From NCBI GenBank assembly GCA_016648135.1, contig JADDOH010011227.1, positions 1 to 64,000 on the forward strand: a stretch of 64,000 bases of DNA, in the 5' to 3' direction. The DNA comes from Agrypnia vestita (lineage: Eukaryota; Arthropoda; Insecta; Trichoptera; Phryganeidae). Positions 44,665 to 57,109 of the stretch are shown piece by piece (positions within the stretch are counted from its first letter, which is position 1; each line of letters starts with the position of its first letter). The notes below the pieces were generated by a model, which had not been told where the DNA came from, ran no database searches, and saw only the letters and a program-made list of their open reading frames with translations. A program made the position numbers and the translations under genes.

Positions 44665-45499
44665 TATATTTATAAATATTTTTTTTATTTTTAATTCAGC
44701 ACGGCAGCTGTTTTTAATTATATCATATATATAAATGTTACAATCGCCCTTGAAGCGTCTTTCATGCTTAAACGGCGCTATATAAATCATCACAAACATT
44801 GTATTTCATTAAGAATTAATTTGATCTTATGGGGAACTGAAGTTATAAATATCTGACATAAAGTTTAATCGTATTTTATATTTGATATCCGAGCAAAAAA
44901 TAACTTTGAAAGTAAAACACAGGTGAAAAGATCAATTTTTTAGTCATTTTGAACAATCGCTCTCTTGGGGTGTTCATTTTATAGAGTGCCTAAAATAATC
45001 CAAATTTTTAGGGCTAAATATTTGCTGTTAAATTGAATACACATATTCCATATAATTCTTAGCTTATTTAAATAAAAATAAAATAAATAAACTGTTAGTA
45101 TCTACTGTAAACATTAAAAAAATACGATCGAATATCTTAAAACAATATCAAATTTTACAATCATTTTAAACTTAATTGAGAATTTGTGCCTTGAAGGCAT
45201 TTTAAAATGAATTGACACGTTGACAAGAATATGAAATCAAATGAAAATAAAATTCACGTACTTTAGTGATGAAGTATATATGTGGGAATTGAATTTAGAT
45301 TAGCACGATTGGATTGTGATTGCATAACGCGACGTGATCTGAATACAGCGGCACGGCTCTCCATCTGATTGTCCACGGGCGTAACAAGCTCACGACCGAA
45401 GCTTTCTAGATGCGACGGCTCAATATTAGCTTTTTTTAAGTTTAATCAGAACGTCAAATGGACGGTGGTCGGTTACGGTTTGCTGGGATTTCATTTACA
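44665..45499. other. AT-rich sequence, nothing recognised
   Basis: No assignment. Confidence 0.5.
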
Positions 45500-46033
45500 C
45501 TAGCTATTAATGAAGACAGCAGGACTAGCGAAACATAATGGCGTTCTAGTGCCAACCCTAATGTATAGAAGTGAAGGCTGGAATTGGCAAAAGAGAAATG
45601 AAAGTAGACTGAATGCGGTAGGCGGTCACTAAGACGCTTGTGTAGAAAATCTTTGGTCGATAGAGTAAAGAATGAACAAATTAGATGTGAATGCAATGCT
45701 GGCTGTAGTGTGGTAGATAGAATAAAGAAAGGAGTACTGAGATTGTTTGGACATGTGGAACTTATGTACGAGGAAAGGATGGTTAAGAAAATATATGAGG
45801 CGAGTGTTGAAGTCAACAGAAATAGAGGGCGTCCGCGAAAGACCTGGCATGATCAGATACAACAAGTGTTTAAGGATGGCCCTGTTAAAAAAGCCGCAAC
45901 AACCGTAGAACTTGTATGAGAAGATGTATGAATGTGGCTAAAGCAAAAGTAGTGTGCCAAGATAGAAGAGTGTGACGTTCAATCCTCTCTGCCTATCCCT
46001 GCGTGATGGTTAGTTAGTTAGTTAGTTAATTAA
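45500..46033 (+). pseudogene. 3' tail of LINE family A
   Basis: Frames read NGVLVPTLMYRSEGWNWQKR, RVKNEQIRCECNAGC, VDRIKKGVLRLFGHVELMYE, RNRGRPRKTWHDQIQQVFK, DGPVKKAATTVELV, then a frameshift. It ends GTGATGG(TTAG)n at 46004-46030. The reverse transcriptase core is absent. Confidence 0.88.
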
Positions 46034-46849
46034 TGAAGATATTTCTTCATTTATATTGTGATTACCGGAAAGTTGCCTGCCACAGTACTTCACTCACAAT
46101 TACTCGCCAGGAAACTTACTTTCTTCACAATTGCTCGCCAATAATCGCTCGCCTCCAGATAACCTAATATAAAAAAACTATCCTAACCTTAATATAGATT
46201 TTTTGGTTGACGACATATAGTTTGAAAATAATAATTGAAAATTTATTAATATTTTTTTCAATAAATCAAGTGTTTTTTTTAATCTATATTCATGTTAAAA
46301 TGTACCAAAGCATCCTGTCACGCAATTGGCGAGCAATTGAATGGCGAACAACAACTGCTGGTGGGCAATTTTCGCACACTTTATGTTATACCATCCTAAT
46401 TTGTGGAGAAGAAGCTATACGTAGCCTAGGTAAGAAGCTTCTAATATTGAGATCCATTGAAGTATTTTTTTTAGTAGGTATGTAGATTTATAATACTGAT
46501 ATTTTTAGAAAAAAATTAACTTATATTTTGGAGAATTGATATTCGCTCAGTAGGCGAGAGGCGCGGCAGCGGGAATCGAAATGAAACTCTACAAGCAATT
46601 AAAAATTTTATACAATATTTTTGTATGAAAGTATGTTTTAGTATGTATGTTAGAACATACTTTCAGACAGTTACTGGATTTTGTTTCCATAACATAAATG
46701 TATCATTACTAGTTATGAAAGCTGTGTACACTCACTTGTTAATGAGAAAAAAGTCAACACATGTCTCTAACAGAGACCATAGTAATTTATGAAAGGTCCT
46801 TGATTCGAAAATATATATAGAACTTAAAAAAAATCATAATGTGTGGAAG
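46034..46849. other. AT-rich sequence, nothing recognised
   Basis: TTCACAATTGCTCGCCA-like and TTACTCGCCAGGAAACTTAC-like words recur at 46088-46150, suggesting a small degenerate duplication. Confidence 0.4.
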
Positions 46850-46940
46850 TTCTTACGATGGAATTGGTGAACGTTGCATTGTGTAGAGTGATCACCAGCT
46901 CATACAGGTTGTCAACCTGGAGCCATCGTATAAAAGACTT
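46850..46940 (-). repeat. Dispersed repeat fragment (same family as 20668)
   Basis: The complement reads CTACACAATGCAACGTTCAC and AATTCCATCGTAAGAACTTC. The far side (46925) has an inverted CCATCGTA, so a small fold-back is possible. Confidence 0.6.
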
Positions 46941-48273
46941 CCATCCTCTTTTCTCGTATATAAATTAGTTTAATATCTGTGAGACTTTTATAATTTATGA
47001 TTAATTAATAAAAAAAAATTACAGAATGTCACCCGAGACGAATTTAACAATGGCACTAGATTGTTATTTGCACTCGTGATTATTCCAAGTAGCTTGTATC
47101 GCAGTGATTTGCTACCAATAATTAATCACATAGGTACCTCACTGGCGCCGTAATGTGTGATGTTAGTCTCTTAAGTCTTCTTTTAATTAATTACGATTTG
47201 TTTACTAAGACATTATACTTTTTATTTATTTATTTATTAATAAATACATATGATTTTTCAATTATAAATATAATTAATAAATGCAATGATAACTGATAGA
47301 TATTAATAATCAAGTAATTAAAATGAGACTCGATTCGGGTTTACTGAGTGAATAAGTACACAAAACGCAACCGCAAAAAATCCACCATTATACAAAGTAA
47401 TTTGAACAAATCAAATAATTGCATAGGAATCTTCATCGATTCAGAGGAAACACTCGAATGTATCTCCCACGAAAAACTCGTACCAAAACTAAAATAAAAA
47501 ATGGGATTGACCATCACAGCCCCAAATTGATAAAAATATATGTATAATAATAATTTAATAAAAAATATATGTAAAAAAATTATTATAAGTATTAAATTTG
47601 ACATTTTTGTGACTGTTTCAAAATTTACAAGTTCATAGAATTTTTTCGAAAAAGGTGAAAATATTGGCACCAGACGTAGTTTTTACGTAAGTTCAAGACT
47701 ATTTATTTTTTTAGTGATCTGCGATGCGAATCTAATTTGATTGCTTTGAAAAAACACTACACGGGAAGATATGTAGAAAAATGCGTCGTAAAATAGATCT
47801 CTAAATTTAAAGATTTGTAGGATTATAAAATAATTGTGAATTGTTCATATAAGGGTTATAAACACGCCAGATTTCCTACTGAAAGTAGTGGAAAGTAGTG
47901 TAACGCTGCGCGCCGGAAATACTGTAGCCGGAAGGCGAAGGCCACTTGACGCTATCGGAAACGGAAGGAAATATTACTCCCGCTGATTGTTGTACAGTGT
48001 TTTTCCGATAATCGCAACACTGTGAAATTTCCAACAGACTTATTTTATTGTACAAGGATATCGTGTGGTGTTTTTATATTTTTTCTTTCGAAATCCCTTC
48101 AGCGTGATGACTTCAGATATGATAAACAATTTTCATAAGATTTTTTTTAGGTGAGATACATATTTTTAAAATAACTAATTTACCTTAAGAAATTTGTACC
48201 AAAACCATTTTGCTGCGTAGCCAATTATTACACATTCATGCATTATCTGATACCTTTATTTTTTTGGTTTATA
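46941..48273. other. AT-rich sequence, nothing recognised
   Basis: A GC-richer patch at 47900-47990 has no recognised content; GAAAGTAGTG is duplicated in tandem at 47881-47900. Confidence 0.45.
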
Positions 48274-48275
48274 TA

Positions 48276-49389
48276 TTAGGTCCTTACATATGAAATTGAC
48301 GTTTAGTATGGGAGGAACATAAAGTCGATTTTTTTTTATTATAATATATTTATTTAATCAAAGTATGTACCATTGCTATCTATGCACTTTTGCCATCTCA
48401 TAGGTAGTTCATCGATCCCTTTACTAAAAAAACCATTCGGAAGGGAATCAATAAAATCTTTGAAGGCGGTTTGGACTGCCCCATCGGAGTTGAATTTTTT
48501 CCTTTGCAAGAAGTTATCCAAATTTCGAAAAAAATGGTAATCTGTTGGGGCAAGGTCCGGAGAGTACGGTGGATGTCTTAGACATTCCAATTGAAGCTCC
48601 TCTAATTTGGTAGCCGTCTGTTGTGCAGTGTGTGGTCTAGCGTTATCATGAAGCAGCAGTGGCCTAGAGCGATTAACCAGCCTCGGTTGTTTATCAGCTA
48701 GCTTTTCCATCATGGTTTGCAGTTGCTGACAATAGACATCTGCCGTAATCGTCTGGCCAGATTTAAGAAAGCTGTAGTGAACGACACCAGCACTAGTCCA
48801 CCAAACGCTCACAAGTAACTCGCGTTTGTTGATTTGCTTCACTCAATTCGTGAGGTACCCACCTTTCACGCTTTTTCACCTTACCAATTTGCTTCAAGTG
48901 GATTAAAACAGTTTTATCACTAACACCGCAGCCTGTAGCTAACTCGGATGTGGTTTGCGATGGATTCCGCTTCCACAATAGCCTTCAATTCTTCATTATC
49001 AACTTTGGTCTCCGGCCGTCCACGGGGCTTGTTCTGCAGGTCGAAATTTCCAGAACGAAAACGTTGGAACCAAAAACGCACTGTGTTTTCTTTTGCGGCA
49101 CCGTCGCCATACACATCATTAATCCTTCGAGCCGTTTCTGCAGCACTGGTGCCACGGTTGAACTCGTACTCGTAAATAACGCGATATTTCAAGTTTTTCA
49201 TTTTGTAAACTGAGTCTCGCAAAGAAAAAAACAATTGAGGAAAAAACAAATGAATTATAATTTTCAAAACACAAATACATGAGTAAATAGCTGTAAAAAT
49301 TTGGATTTGGAATTCCTAACCAAAGAGAAGATATTTGAGATCAAATTTGCCAGTACGGTAAAACGTCAATTTCATATGTAAGGACCTAA
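48276..49389 (-). mobile_element. Mariner copy 2, internally deleted
   Basis: It has the same ends as copy 1 (TTAGGTCCTTACATATGAAA) with TA on both sides (48274-48275, 49390-49391). It is 1114 bp, short because of a 173-bp internal deletion equivalent to 18180-18352 of copy 1. No microhomology is evident at the junction. Intact ends mean it could still be moved by transposase from another copy. Confidence 0.95.
48354..49201 (-). pseudogene. Defective mariner transposase (copy 2)
   Basis: The N-terminal part (KNLKYRVIYEYEFNRGTSAA) is intact to VEAE, where a 1-nt insertion near 48967 shifts the frame. After CGVSDKTV and WVPHELSEANQQTRV a 173-bp deletion removes the region that includes the first catalytic Asp (TCDEKW) and shifts the frame again. 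The C-terminal part with HDNARPH and YSPDLAPTDYHFF remains. No active enzyme is possible. Confidence 0.95.
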
Positions 49390-49570
49390 TATTTTGAATT
49401 GACATAAATTAAAGAGGTCTCACGGGTGCGAAACCAGGGCTTATGACTTATATGAGCTGGCATAAATCGTCATGATCATAGAACAATGAAGAATGTGCAA
49501 AAAATTCCATAATGGCTTTTTTGTGAGCTGAAAAAAAAAGTGAAAAAAAGAAGCCATCTAATCAATACAT

Positions 49571-49645
49571 CAATATATATATATATATATATATAATATA
49601 TATATTATATATATATCTATATATATCTATATATATATATATATT
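49571..49645. repeat. (TA)n microsatellite
   Basis: Almost pure TA repeats with a few CT or AA interruptions. They lie directly 3' of the LINE tail on the minus strand and may be its terminal repeat run. Confidence 0.95.
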
Positions 49646-49672
49646 ATATCTTCTAAGCTATCGAAAAATTCC

Positions 49673-49897
49673 TCAGCCTTTTTCCCTCCACTGCTGGATG
49701 TAGGCCTCTTCCATTTTTTTCCACTCGTCTCTGTTTCTCTCCATTCGCATCCAGGTTCTTCCTGCTTGCTGGACTATGTCATCGGACCACCTTTTGGGAG
49801 GTCTTCCGACGCTTCTATTTTTTGTCCAGGGCCTCCACTGTAGGATTCTGGGTGCCCATCTAGTATCCTCCTGTCGAGACATATGTCCAGCCCACTG
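49673..49897 (-). pseudogene. RTE-like LINE C-terminal fragment
   Basis: Minus-strand translation: WQWAGHMSRQEDTRWAPRIL, QWRPWTKNRSVGRPPKRWSD, DIVQQAGRTWMRMERNRDEW, KKMEEAYIQQWREKG, then stop. WAGH..R..D.RW, GRPP.RW.DD and Y.QQW are the hallmark C-terminus of insect RTE-like LINEs. The fragment is open but strongly 5'-truncated. A second TA run (49902-49918) lies at its 5' side, so the insertion is bracketed by TA repeats. Confidence 0.88.
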
Positions 49898-49929
49898 CCA
49901 TATATATATATATATATGGCATAAATATA

Positions 49930-50424
49930 ATATAAAAAGAAACCTGTGTTTCCCTACCCGCCAAGTTTTCTCCACAACCAGCCACAACCATCCACCGGTG
50001 GTTATGGTGGTGGATAGCCTTTGGTGTCACATCGAAAATATGCGAGTTTGGTGAGGGTGGCTGTGCGTGGGTGGGAGTAGGTGGTGAAAATGTGCTTTCT
50101 AGCACATTGTTTTGTTATGGGAAGGCCGCAAATGCTTCAAATTGTTTCAAAATAGGCGCGCTGTGTCGGTGAGTTTAGAAAGTCCCGAAAAAACCTGCTC
50201 TAGAAAGTTCTGGAAGGAGAAGGTTCTAGAAAATTCCCGAAAGTTCTATAAGGTTCTAAACTGAGTAGCGGAATATATCGGTGTGTCTAGAAGGTTCCTG
50301 TACATTCGACAAATTTCTTGAAAGTTCTGGAAGGAAAATGTTCTAGAAGGTTCGCGAAAATTCTATGACGATCCAAACAGTGTACTAAAAATCTACGCGT
50401 GCGGAGCCGCTTGGACACAGCTAG
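49930..50424 (-). mobile_element. Rearranged second copy of the 4557-5264 MITE
   Basis: The complement of 50040-50424 matches 4557-4955: CTAGCTGTG end (50424), TTTTAG, repeated CCTTCTAGA/GAACTTTC motifs, and CGCATATTTTC at the hairpin arm. The stretch 49950-50038 replaces the hairpin loop, and 49930-49950 matches 4998-5020. The half equivalent to 5021-5264 is missing, perhaps through the insertion or deletion event next to the LINE fragment. Confidence 0.75.
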
Positions 50425-51905
50425 TGGTATATAAAAAGTGTATTTTTTCACATTAATTTAGTATGACGAGGGTTCTGATTTGCTATCGTAAAACTATGCG
50501 GCACGTATAAAAACTTCGTTGTACTGCGCTGACTATATTTGAGGTTTGAAAGGTATCAAACAACTAACCCAAGTTTCAAAGGAAAATCTTTTGTAGTTAT
50601 CGAGCTATGACAAAAAGTATCTTTATGTAAATATAACTTCAAACTGCTCTCCTGCAAACTTGAGAAAAATTACATGCGTCGTTTTTCTACGATTATGACG
50701 AAATGATCACTACACAATGCTACGTTTTCTCCAATTCTGCCAATACCAATTTCACTGTCAGAACACATTATCAAAATTTTGAATGTTATATATAGTTATA
50801 TATGTTTTAAATCAGTTTTTTATTGTTTTTTGAGCCAGAAAATATATTCAATATGCAGAGGTGGTGTGACATGTTTCTGAGATATATATACATGTACCAC
50901 ATTTTGATTTGGTAGCTCGTGTTCTTACATATGCTTGTTATTTAAATTCAAAAAATATTTTTAATTTCCAGATGAATGCTGTTTGGTTAAGATTTCTCAG
51001 AAAATATCAATTTTAATTAAGTAATATATAAATATTTGATTTTTCGTTTATATAATTCGTAATATCCTCAAATCAATCTTATTTAACAAATACCTATTAA
51101 TACACGCAAAAAATAAATCTGCCATTTTGCAAGTTTTTTTGTATCATGCAATGATACAAAGGTCGGATGAAATTCATAAATGTTTAATTGAATTCGTGGA
51201 TCACAAAGGAAATTTATCTCAAAGCTGTAACATAAAGCGGCAAAGCTTGTAAATAGGTTTCGACAAAATAATTATTATAATTAACTGTCATCCTTTACGA
51301 CACAGCAATTTTAAAACAAATCTATTTAAAAAAGCTTTACGTAAAGAGAGTTTAATGTAAGTAGAGGGATTTTAAATAAGAAACTTATATTTGAAAACTT
51401 AATTGAATGTTAAGTTAAGCAGGCATGTCATAAACATGCAAGCTTATTATATTACAAAACCTTTATCAGAGCTATCACAATAGATAATTGCATGAGAGCA
51501 TTCTTCATCCTGTAGAAAATTTTAATAGAGCTAGTCCATTTAATACGAGTACTTTAGTCTTATCAGTATTTCCTCATTCTTCGTTTTTGAAGACGATTAA
51601 TTGCAAATTCTAGGTTATTAACATCAAGTGGCTTACTCCCAACACCTTTCCATTACTCCAGAATATCGATCAGCAGGTCATTTCAAACTTTAAAAAGGTT
51701 TTCACCAAAGTAAGTAGCTTTCAGAATTTTAAAAATATCATTTCCACGTCGTTAACTGCCTCAAGATTACCTGGAATCGGCTTGCCCCTAAGAGAACTCT
51801 CAATTCAGTTTAGAGAAAATTGTGTTTTGATTGTAAAAACAAATAAAAACTATAAAAAACTTAAAATAATAATTTTCAGGAATACTTTGGTGAACGTGAT
51901 AAATA
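50425..51905. other. AT-rich sequence, nothing recognised
   Basis: No assignment. Words such as TTTGTAGTTATCGAGCTATG (50591) look like transposon sequence, but I have no second copy to compare. Confidence 0.45.
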
Positions 51906-51985
51906 ATCATATCATATCCCAATTACAATAATTTCGCCGTCTGTACAACCGTCCGTCCGTCGTAACTTTGTGTTACGTTCGTAAC
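51906..51985 (-). repeat. Short interspersed repeat (family S3), copy 1
   Basis: The complement has AAGTTACGAACGTAAC, ACAAAGTTACGACGGACGGA and GGCGAAATTATTGTAATTGG. It is equivalent to the 3' part of the copies at 53600, 55705 and 56166 but diverged. Confidence 0.6.
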
Positions 51986-53141
51986 TTCTTTATTGTAAAA
52001 AAAATTGTATTATTTGCATTGTATTGTAGGGATTACTTAAGCTAAGATTGTGTTAGCTAATTCTTGTCATAAGCCCTGTGACCGCCCAATAAGACTTCCA
52101 TACATCTTTCGCATATAAATAAATTCGTTTGTGAGACTTCAATAATTTATCTAAATTAATTAACAATGCGTTGAGGGTTTTGCATAGAAGAATAGGAGCC
52201 ACCAGTTATCATATTCTTGGGAAAGACAACTTGAAGACAAATTTTTGTTTTTATTTTTGTGCTGAATTTAAAATTTGAGGTGGATAGGAGGAAGCGGCTT
52301 TAAATAAATGATATAGCTTACCTACTTGTAAACATAAATTTAAATAATTAAAAAAATAATTAAATGAATCATTCCCTTGTGAGTGAGGATTATGACCACC
52401 CACCCTCTTAACTATTTTCCTCCAGTATTCCCGGCATCCTGCAGATCTTGACGCCGTCACCAGAGAAGTGCCTGAAGTTTTTTCTACTTTGTCGGTCCAT
52501 CAACTATGATAATTTCCATACCGATTGCTAACTCGATTACTCTATATCTTGCGTTGAAATCTCAAAAATTTTCTTCGCGTGCTTTTATTTAACCCTCTTT
52601 GTTTGTTAAGGTGGAATCTTATAATTGATTTTTACCAACTTCTCGACTAGTTAGAGTTCTGAAAATTTCAATATTTAAAGTGCTAATTTTCACCATCAAG
52701 CATTCCTCAAAAATTTGACATAATTTGTTCATTATTTTGATTAAAATGCATGATTTTTGAAAATTAAATGCCTGCATAGCATGGAGATTAATCAAAATTA
52801 GCATAAAAAATGATCCAATTTCAAATTAATTCATTTAAGTCGGCAGATTGAACTTTGACATTAGGCATTGTAATTTTTTATTTTTATTATTTAATATGGT
52901 ACCTAAAAAAATCATTTTTTATAGTACGAAAATAATAAAAAAAAATGTTTTAACCTTTATACCAAACAACGTATTTAATATTTGGATACTGCATGGGTCG
53001 TCTTAAAAAATGATTACGAATAAATGCATTGAAAGCATGTCTTAAATAATTATTTTGTTACATTTGTTTAAATCTATCTTTCAATAATACAAAGTGGCAA
53101 AACATTCATGGGATGATATTTATTTACTACGATTAACTCTA
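51986..53141. other. AT-rich sequence, nothing recognised
   Basis: A minus-strand frame at 52251-52460 reads TASRSAGCREYWRKIVKRVG, which has a LINE-tail look (EYWR..VKR..GH.P), but I cannot confirm it. Confidence 0.35.
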
Positions 53142-53199
53142 TCACGATTGCTGGCTTAAGCGTACGGTTCTGTGAAATTTCTCAGAAACGTGAAAAAAT

Positions 53200-53345
53200 T
53201 CTCCTACAGACGGATCACGTGCCGGGACCTGGGGGTGAAATGAGCCCTCCGGCAGAGGGCCACAGCGCTGCGGCGATCGTAACTCACCGAGACGGCGCCA
53301 GGCGGCGGAGGCGATCTTCCGCACAATGTGGAGAGGTGTCGCCTT
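53200..53345 (-). other. GC-rich island with a consensus 5' splice site
   Basis: High GC over about 150 bp. On the minus strand CTCGGTGAGT (53294-53285) is a near-perfect donor that ends an open segment reading IVRKIASAAWRRLG. This might be a small host exon. There is no acceptor or partner exon that I can identify, so confidence is low. Confidence 0.25.
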
Positions 53346-53599
53346 CTATCCTAAATAAGTGTTACCTGTAATAAGATTTTGAACCGCGTTTTATTGCGGC
53401 CGCGGCAATGAAACGTGAATTATGTCTCGTTTGGCTCGTGCTCTTGTTTCATTTGAGGCGTTTCATGCAGTATTGTGCGGTGTTAAAATTTTATATTAAT
53501 AACTACCTGCAACCCGTAAAAAATGACTGAGAATCATCCGCGTCTTTGCTAAGCCTTAGAATATATTTATAGCCGGTTCGGGTTTGGTGGCCCGGAGTT

Positions 53600-53693
53600 C
53601 AAGCTGTGAACTCGAACGAAATTAAGGACGTTACACGAAGTTACGGGAATAGACAGACGAACAAACGATGAAATTATTATGTTTAATGTTACC
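53600..53693 (+). repeat. Short interspersed repeat (family S3), copy 2
   Basis: ACGAAATTAAGGACGTTACA, CGAAGTTACGGGAATAGACA, GACGAACAAACGATGAAATT and ATTATGTTTAATG. Same order as 55705 and 56166. Confidence 0.7.
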
Positions 53694-55704
53694 ACAAAAT
53701 CATTATGCAGTTATTGAAGAATGTAATAAAATTTCTTTGCTTACGTTTCATTAGGAATTTATTGTTTATTCTGGGAACAATACGTACTCAATTAATTTTT
53801 ACATTTTAAATACATAAAATACTCTTATATTATTCAAAGCGATTTATATTATCATTTTTCCTTTACCATACAAGGATTTCTCATTTTCATTATTTATTTA
53901 TTATTAATTAATTTATTATTTTTTTATAATTTTTTTATAATTTATTTATAATTTTTTTTTTTTTTTTTTTGGTACATTAACACTAGTGCAGAGGGGTCAG
54001 TGTTCAATGATTCAAATCGATTATTACGGGCACAATAGAAAATGTATAATATAGGTACACGAAAAAGTCAATTAATTAATGAATTATTTATATGGGGTGT
54101 AATATACGAAAATAAAGGGTGACATTTTTGAAAATATCAGCCTCTATGTCTCTCTCAATAACTATTTTTAATTACACCTGATAATGGAGAGAGGTTGCCC
54201 ACGAGGTTAAATTGCCCGACAATCTGATAACCAGACAAATCTTTTTTTATTATTTTTATTGTTGCCATTTTATTTTTATCTCGTGTAAAACTGTATTTAC
54301 AGTTCAATTGCAAGGATTTGATAACAGTATATGTACATTTCCTTAATTAATTGTCCTTATATTATAATATAATATAAAACTACAAATTTTAAAACTTTTC
54401 TGCTTTTAAGTTTTTTCTTTATAATTCACTGTAGTATATCTCTTTAGGGTTTATTTTAAATTTTTTTGTCCCGTTATATTTTTTAGTTTGTTGAATAATT
54501 TTGGTTTAACGCACTGTTTGGTTCTGTCTCCGTAAAAATTGTTTGTTTTTATTTTATTTCTACTTTCTTATTCTTTCTTTGTCTTGTCGTATATTCATGT
54601 TGTACTAGTGTTTTAAATCTCTCATTCTCGTATTCTTCCAGTATCAGTTTATAATAAAGTTGTTTTTGAATCGGTAAGATTTTACACATTTTGAATAGGT
54701 CTTGCTTTTGGCCTTCTTTTTGTTTTTTACTTGCTATAGCTTTATTTATTATTAGTTTTAGTTGTTTTACTTTCTCTAAATATGTAGCAATCGGTAGCTG
54801 TTTAAGCTATAGTTTACAATTTAGTCTACCAAACTATAATGTAATATAATATAATCGTCAGATCAAAAAACATCTCACCATATTTAAGTTAAATTAAGAA
54901 AACTATTTCAATTTAACACCTGCTTGATTATAAAATAAATCCTTAACTTTAATATGAGCTATTCTCGTACTTGTTCTCGATAAACAACATTAGACGGAGT
55001 ACGGAGTTTGTCACTTACGAGTTAAATTAAACCGCAACTTATGAGCATGGTTCATAGTTACTTTATAAAAGTTGTCACATATTTCATACACCTCGTGTCA
55101 GGCTACGACATACAGTGTTGAATTACACAACCACCCAAGGAAAAAACCTTGTCAAGTAGGTTTTTTATATTCTGAACCAAAGCAAAGGGCTAGGTATTAG
55201 TTTGTAATTCAACCCGACGTATTCGAGTCCCGGGGCTCTTAAGGTTTGAAGGAAGGGGGGTGGTTTGCAAAAGGGGATATTCCGGGCCCTGTTTATTTCC
55301 CCAGAGATATTAAAATGGTACACAAGATGCGATAAGATGCCCTTCTCGATCTTAAAATTGCTTGAATGGAACGAATGTCTATAATACCTACCTACATAGA
55401 TATTCTGACTTGTATTAAACTGTTGTAGGTTAAGGGAAGGTCAGCTTAAAGGGAATTTATTCATTCATTTTATTCTCTTTACAGTATTACCTCACCAGTT
55501 GGTGTATTTCTGGATATTTAGTTAGGGGAGAAATAAAATGTTTAGTGAATTATATATATTTCAAATGCAACGAAAAAATATTTTCAAAGATAAAATTTTC
55601 CCCCAGTGATCAAAAATACATATATCGAAAAAGAAAAAGTCAGCACTATATATATTTAAGTATATGGTGAGTTGGACATAGGATGACATCTTTATAATTC
55701 AAAG
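53694..55704. other. AT-rich sequence, nothing recognised
   Basis: Contains a poly(T) run at 53950-53970. A GC-richer patch at 55210-55300 (GTCCCGGGGCTCTTAAGG) has no coding signal. Confidence 0.45.
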
Positions 55705-55893
55705 GCAAACCGCGCCGTGATGTGGCATGTCGCCAGGGTGCCGCGCTGGCATTTGCGCGTCCGAAGTTCGCGCCCTACTTCTAAACGTGTAATTTCTTTT
55801 TTTTACCTATAAATTTGAACAAAATTACCGACGTTACAGGAAGTTACGTACTGACAGATAAATAAAAAATTATTGTGTTTGATTTCGTAATTG
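55705..55893 (+). repeat. Short interspersed repeat (family S3), copy 3
   Basis: GGCATTTGCGCGTCCGAAGT, TCGCGCCCTACTTC, then AAATTACCGACGTTACAGGA, AGTTACGTACTGACAGATAA, ATTATTGTGTTTGAT. The GC-rich head and AT-rich body suggest a SINE, but box A is not convincing. Confidence 0.75.
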
Positions 55894-56165
55894 TTTGAGT
55901 CTTTATTAGATAAAATGTTTACCAAACCATCGTGAAATTCCGCATATCTAACAATTGAAAGAAGTATAAAAAAAATCATTTTTTTTTCTTAAACGATTTC
56001 TAAATAAATAATAAAAAATCCGTATGTTGCATTTATGATATTTCATATCTAAATAAATACACGATGTTCTTTTCCGTCTCGGACAAACGTGCAGCGAGGA
56101 AAATTGCGCTTTAATCAGGGCGAAGGAACTCCACGGGAATGGACATGATTTTTTTAAAATTTTCC

Positions 56166-56340
56166 AATCAAACATAATAATTTCATTGCCTGTCTGTCCG
56201 TAACTTCCTGTAACGTTCATAATTTCATTCAAATTCACGGCTGAATAAATGAAAATACACGGCTGAAAGTAAGGCGCGAAACTCGGACGCGCAAATGTCA
56301 GCCTAGCGATATTGTTATGAAAGCAATATCGCGAGGCGGT
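56166..56340 (-). repeat. Short interspersed repeat (family S3), copy 4
   Basis: The complement of copy 3 in the same order: GACATTTGCGCGTCCGAGTT, TCGCGCC, GAACGTTACAGGAAGTTACG, GACAGACAGGCAATGAAATT, ATTATGTTTGATTGG. Copies 3 and 4 face each other about 270 bp apart. The open frame across it (55948-56364) is a by-product. Confidence 0.75.
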
Positions 56341-57109
56341 GACCGCCTCTCCGTGGACCGTCAAAAATATAGTATATTCTAAGGCTTTGCAGAGACGCGA
56401 ACCATTCCGTGTTCCCGTTTTACGGGTGTACGACTAGTATAATAATGGTTTAATTTGTTGTTTAAAAAGTGTGAATATAAAAATCACCTCCTTGTAAAAA
56501 ATCACCCAATTTCTACATAAATTTTAAGCTTCCAGGAGGTGTAATGTGTATGTAAATATAAAATATGCATGTGTGTGAAAATATAAAATATTCACGTGTG
56601 TGGGGTGGGTACGTTTGTTTGAATGTGTGTGTGTGTGTAAATACATTTTCATTTCTTGTAATCTAGTAGAGATAACATTATCAACTTCTCACATTAGGGT
56701 TTTCGGGTCTGATTCCAGATGCGGTCACGATGTATGTGATTTTCTTAAACCCTGTTGCTTTTGTGATCAATAATTGTTACAATTTTTATTTTGTTTGATT
56801 GTTCGCCACTTGCACTGTACACGTTTAATCGCTGTACAAGACGCTTGCCAGGATACAATAAATACATGGATATTTCTAGACACGCCGTGTATGTTTTTTT
56901 AAATTTATTTTGTAACATGTATGTAACCATGCACTTATTATTTCGTGTAAAATTTCTTATTTTATCGTTTCAAGTATTTTTCACAAATATAATATCATCA
57001 AATAAAAAATAACTACTTATGTGAGCCTGGTGTGAATTCGTTTTAGGCGGCGGTTCTTTGTTTGATTGGTACCTACACACATTTCAGAGAGGAAAAGTAT
57101 GTTTCCCCG
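56341..57109. other. AT-rich sequence with a (TG)n run
   Basis: GTGTGTGTGTGTG at about 56625-56638 and repeated AAATATAAAATATGCATGTG-like words at 56555-56595. No gene recognised. Confidence 0.5.

Noticed and set aside
45454..45865. Minus-strand open frames of 120 and 78 residues
   Set aside because: Antisense to the LINE family A tail at 45500-46033.
55948..56364. 138-residue minus-strand open frame
   Set aside because: It covers an S3 repeat copy and AT-rich flank, with no domain.
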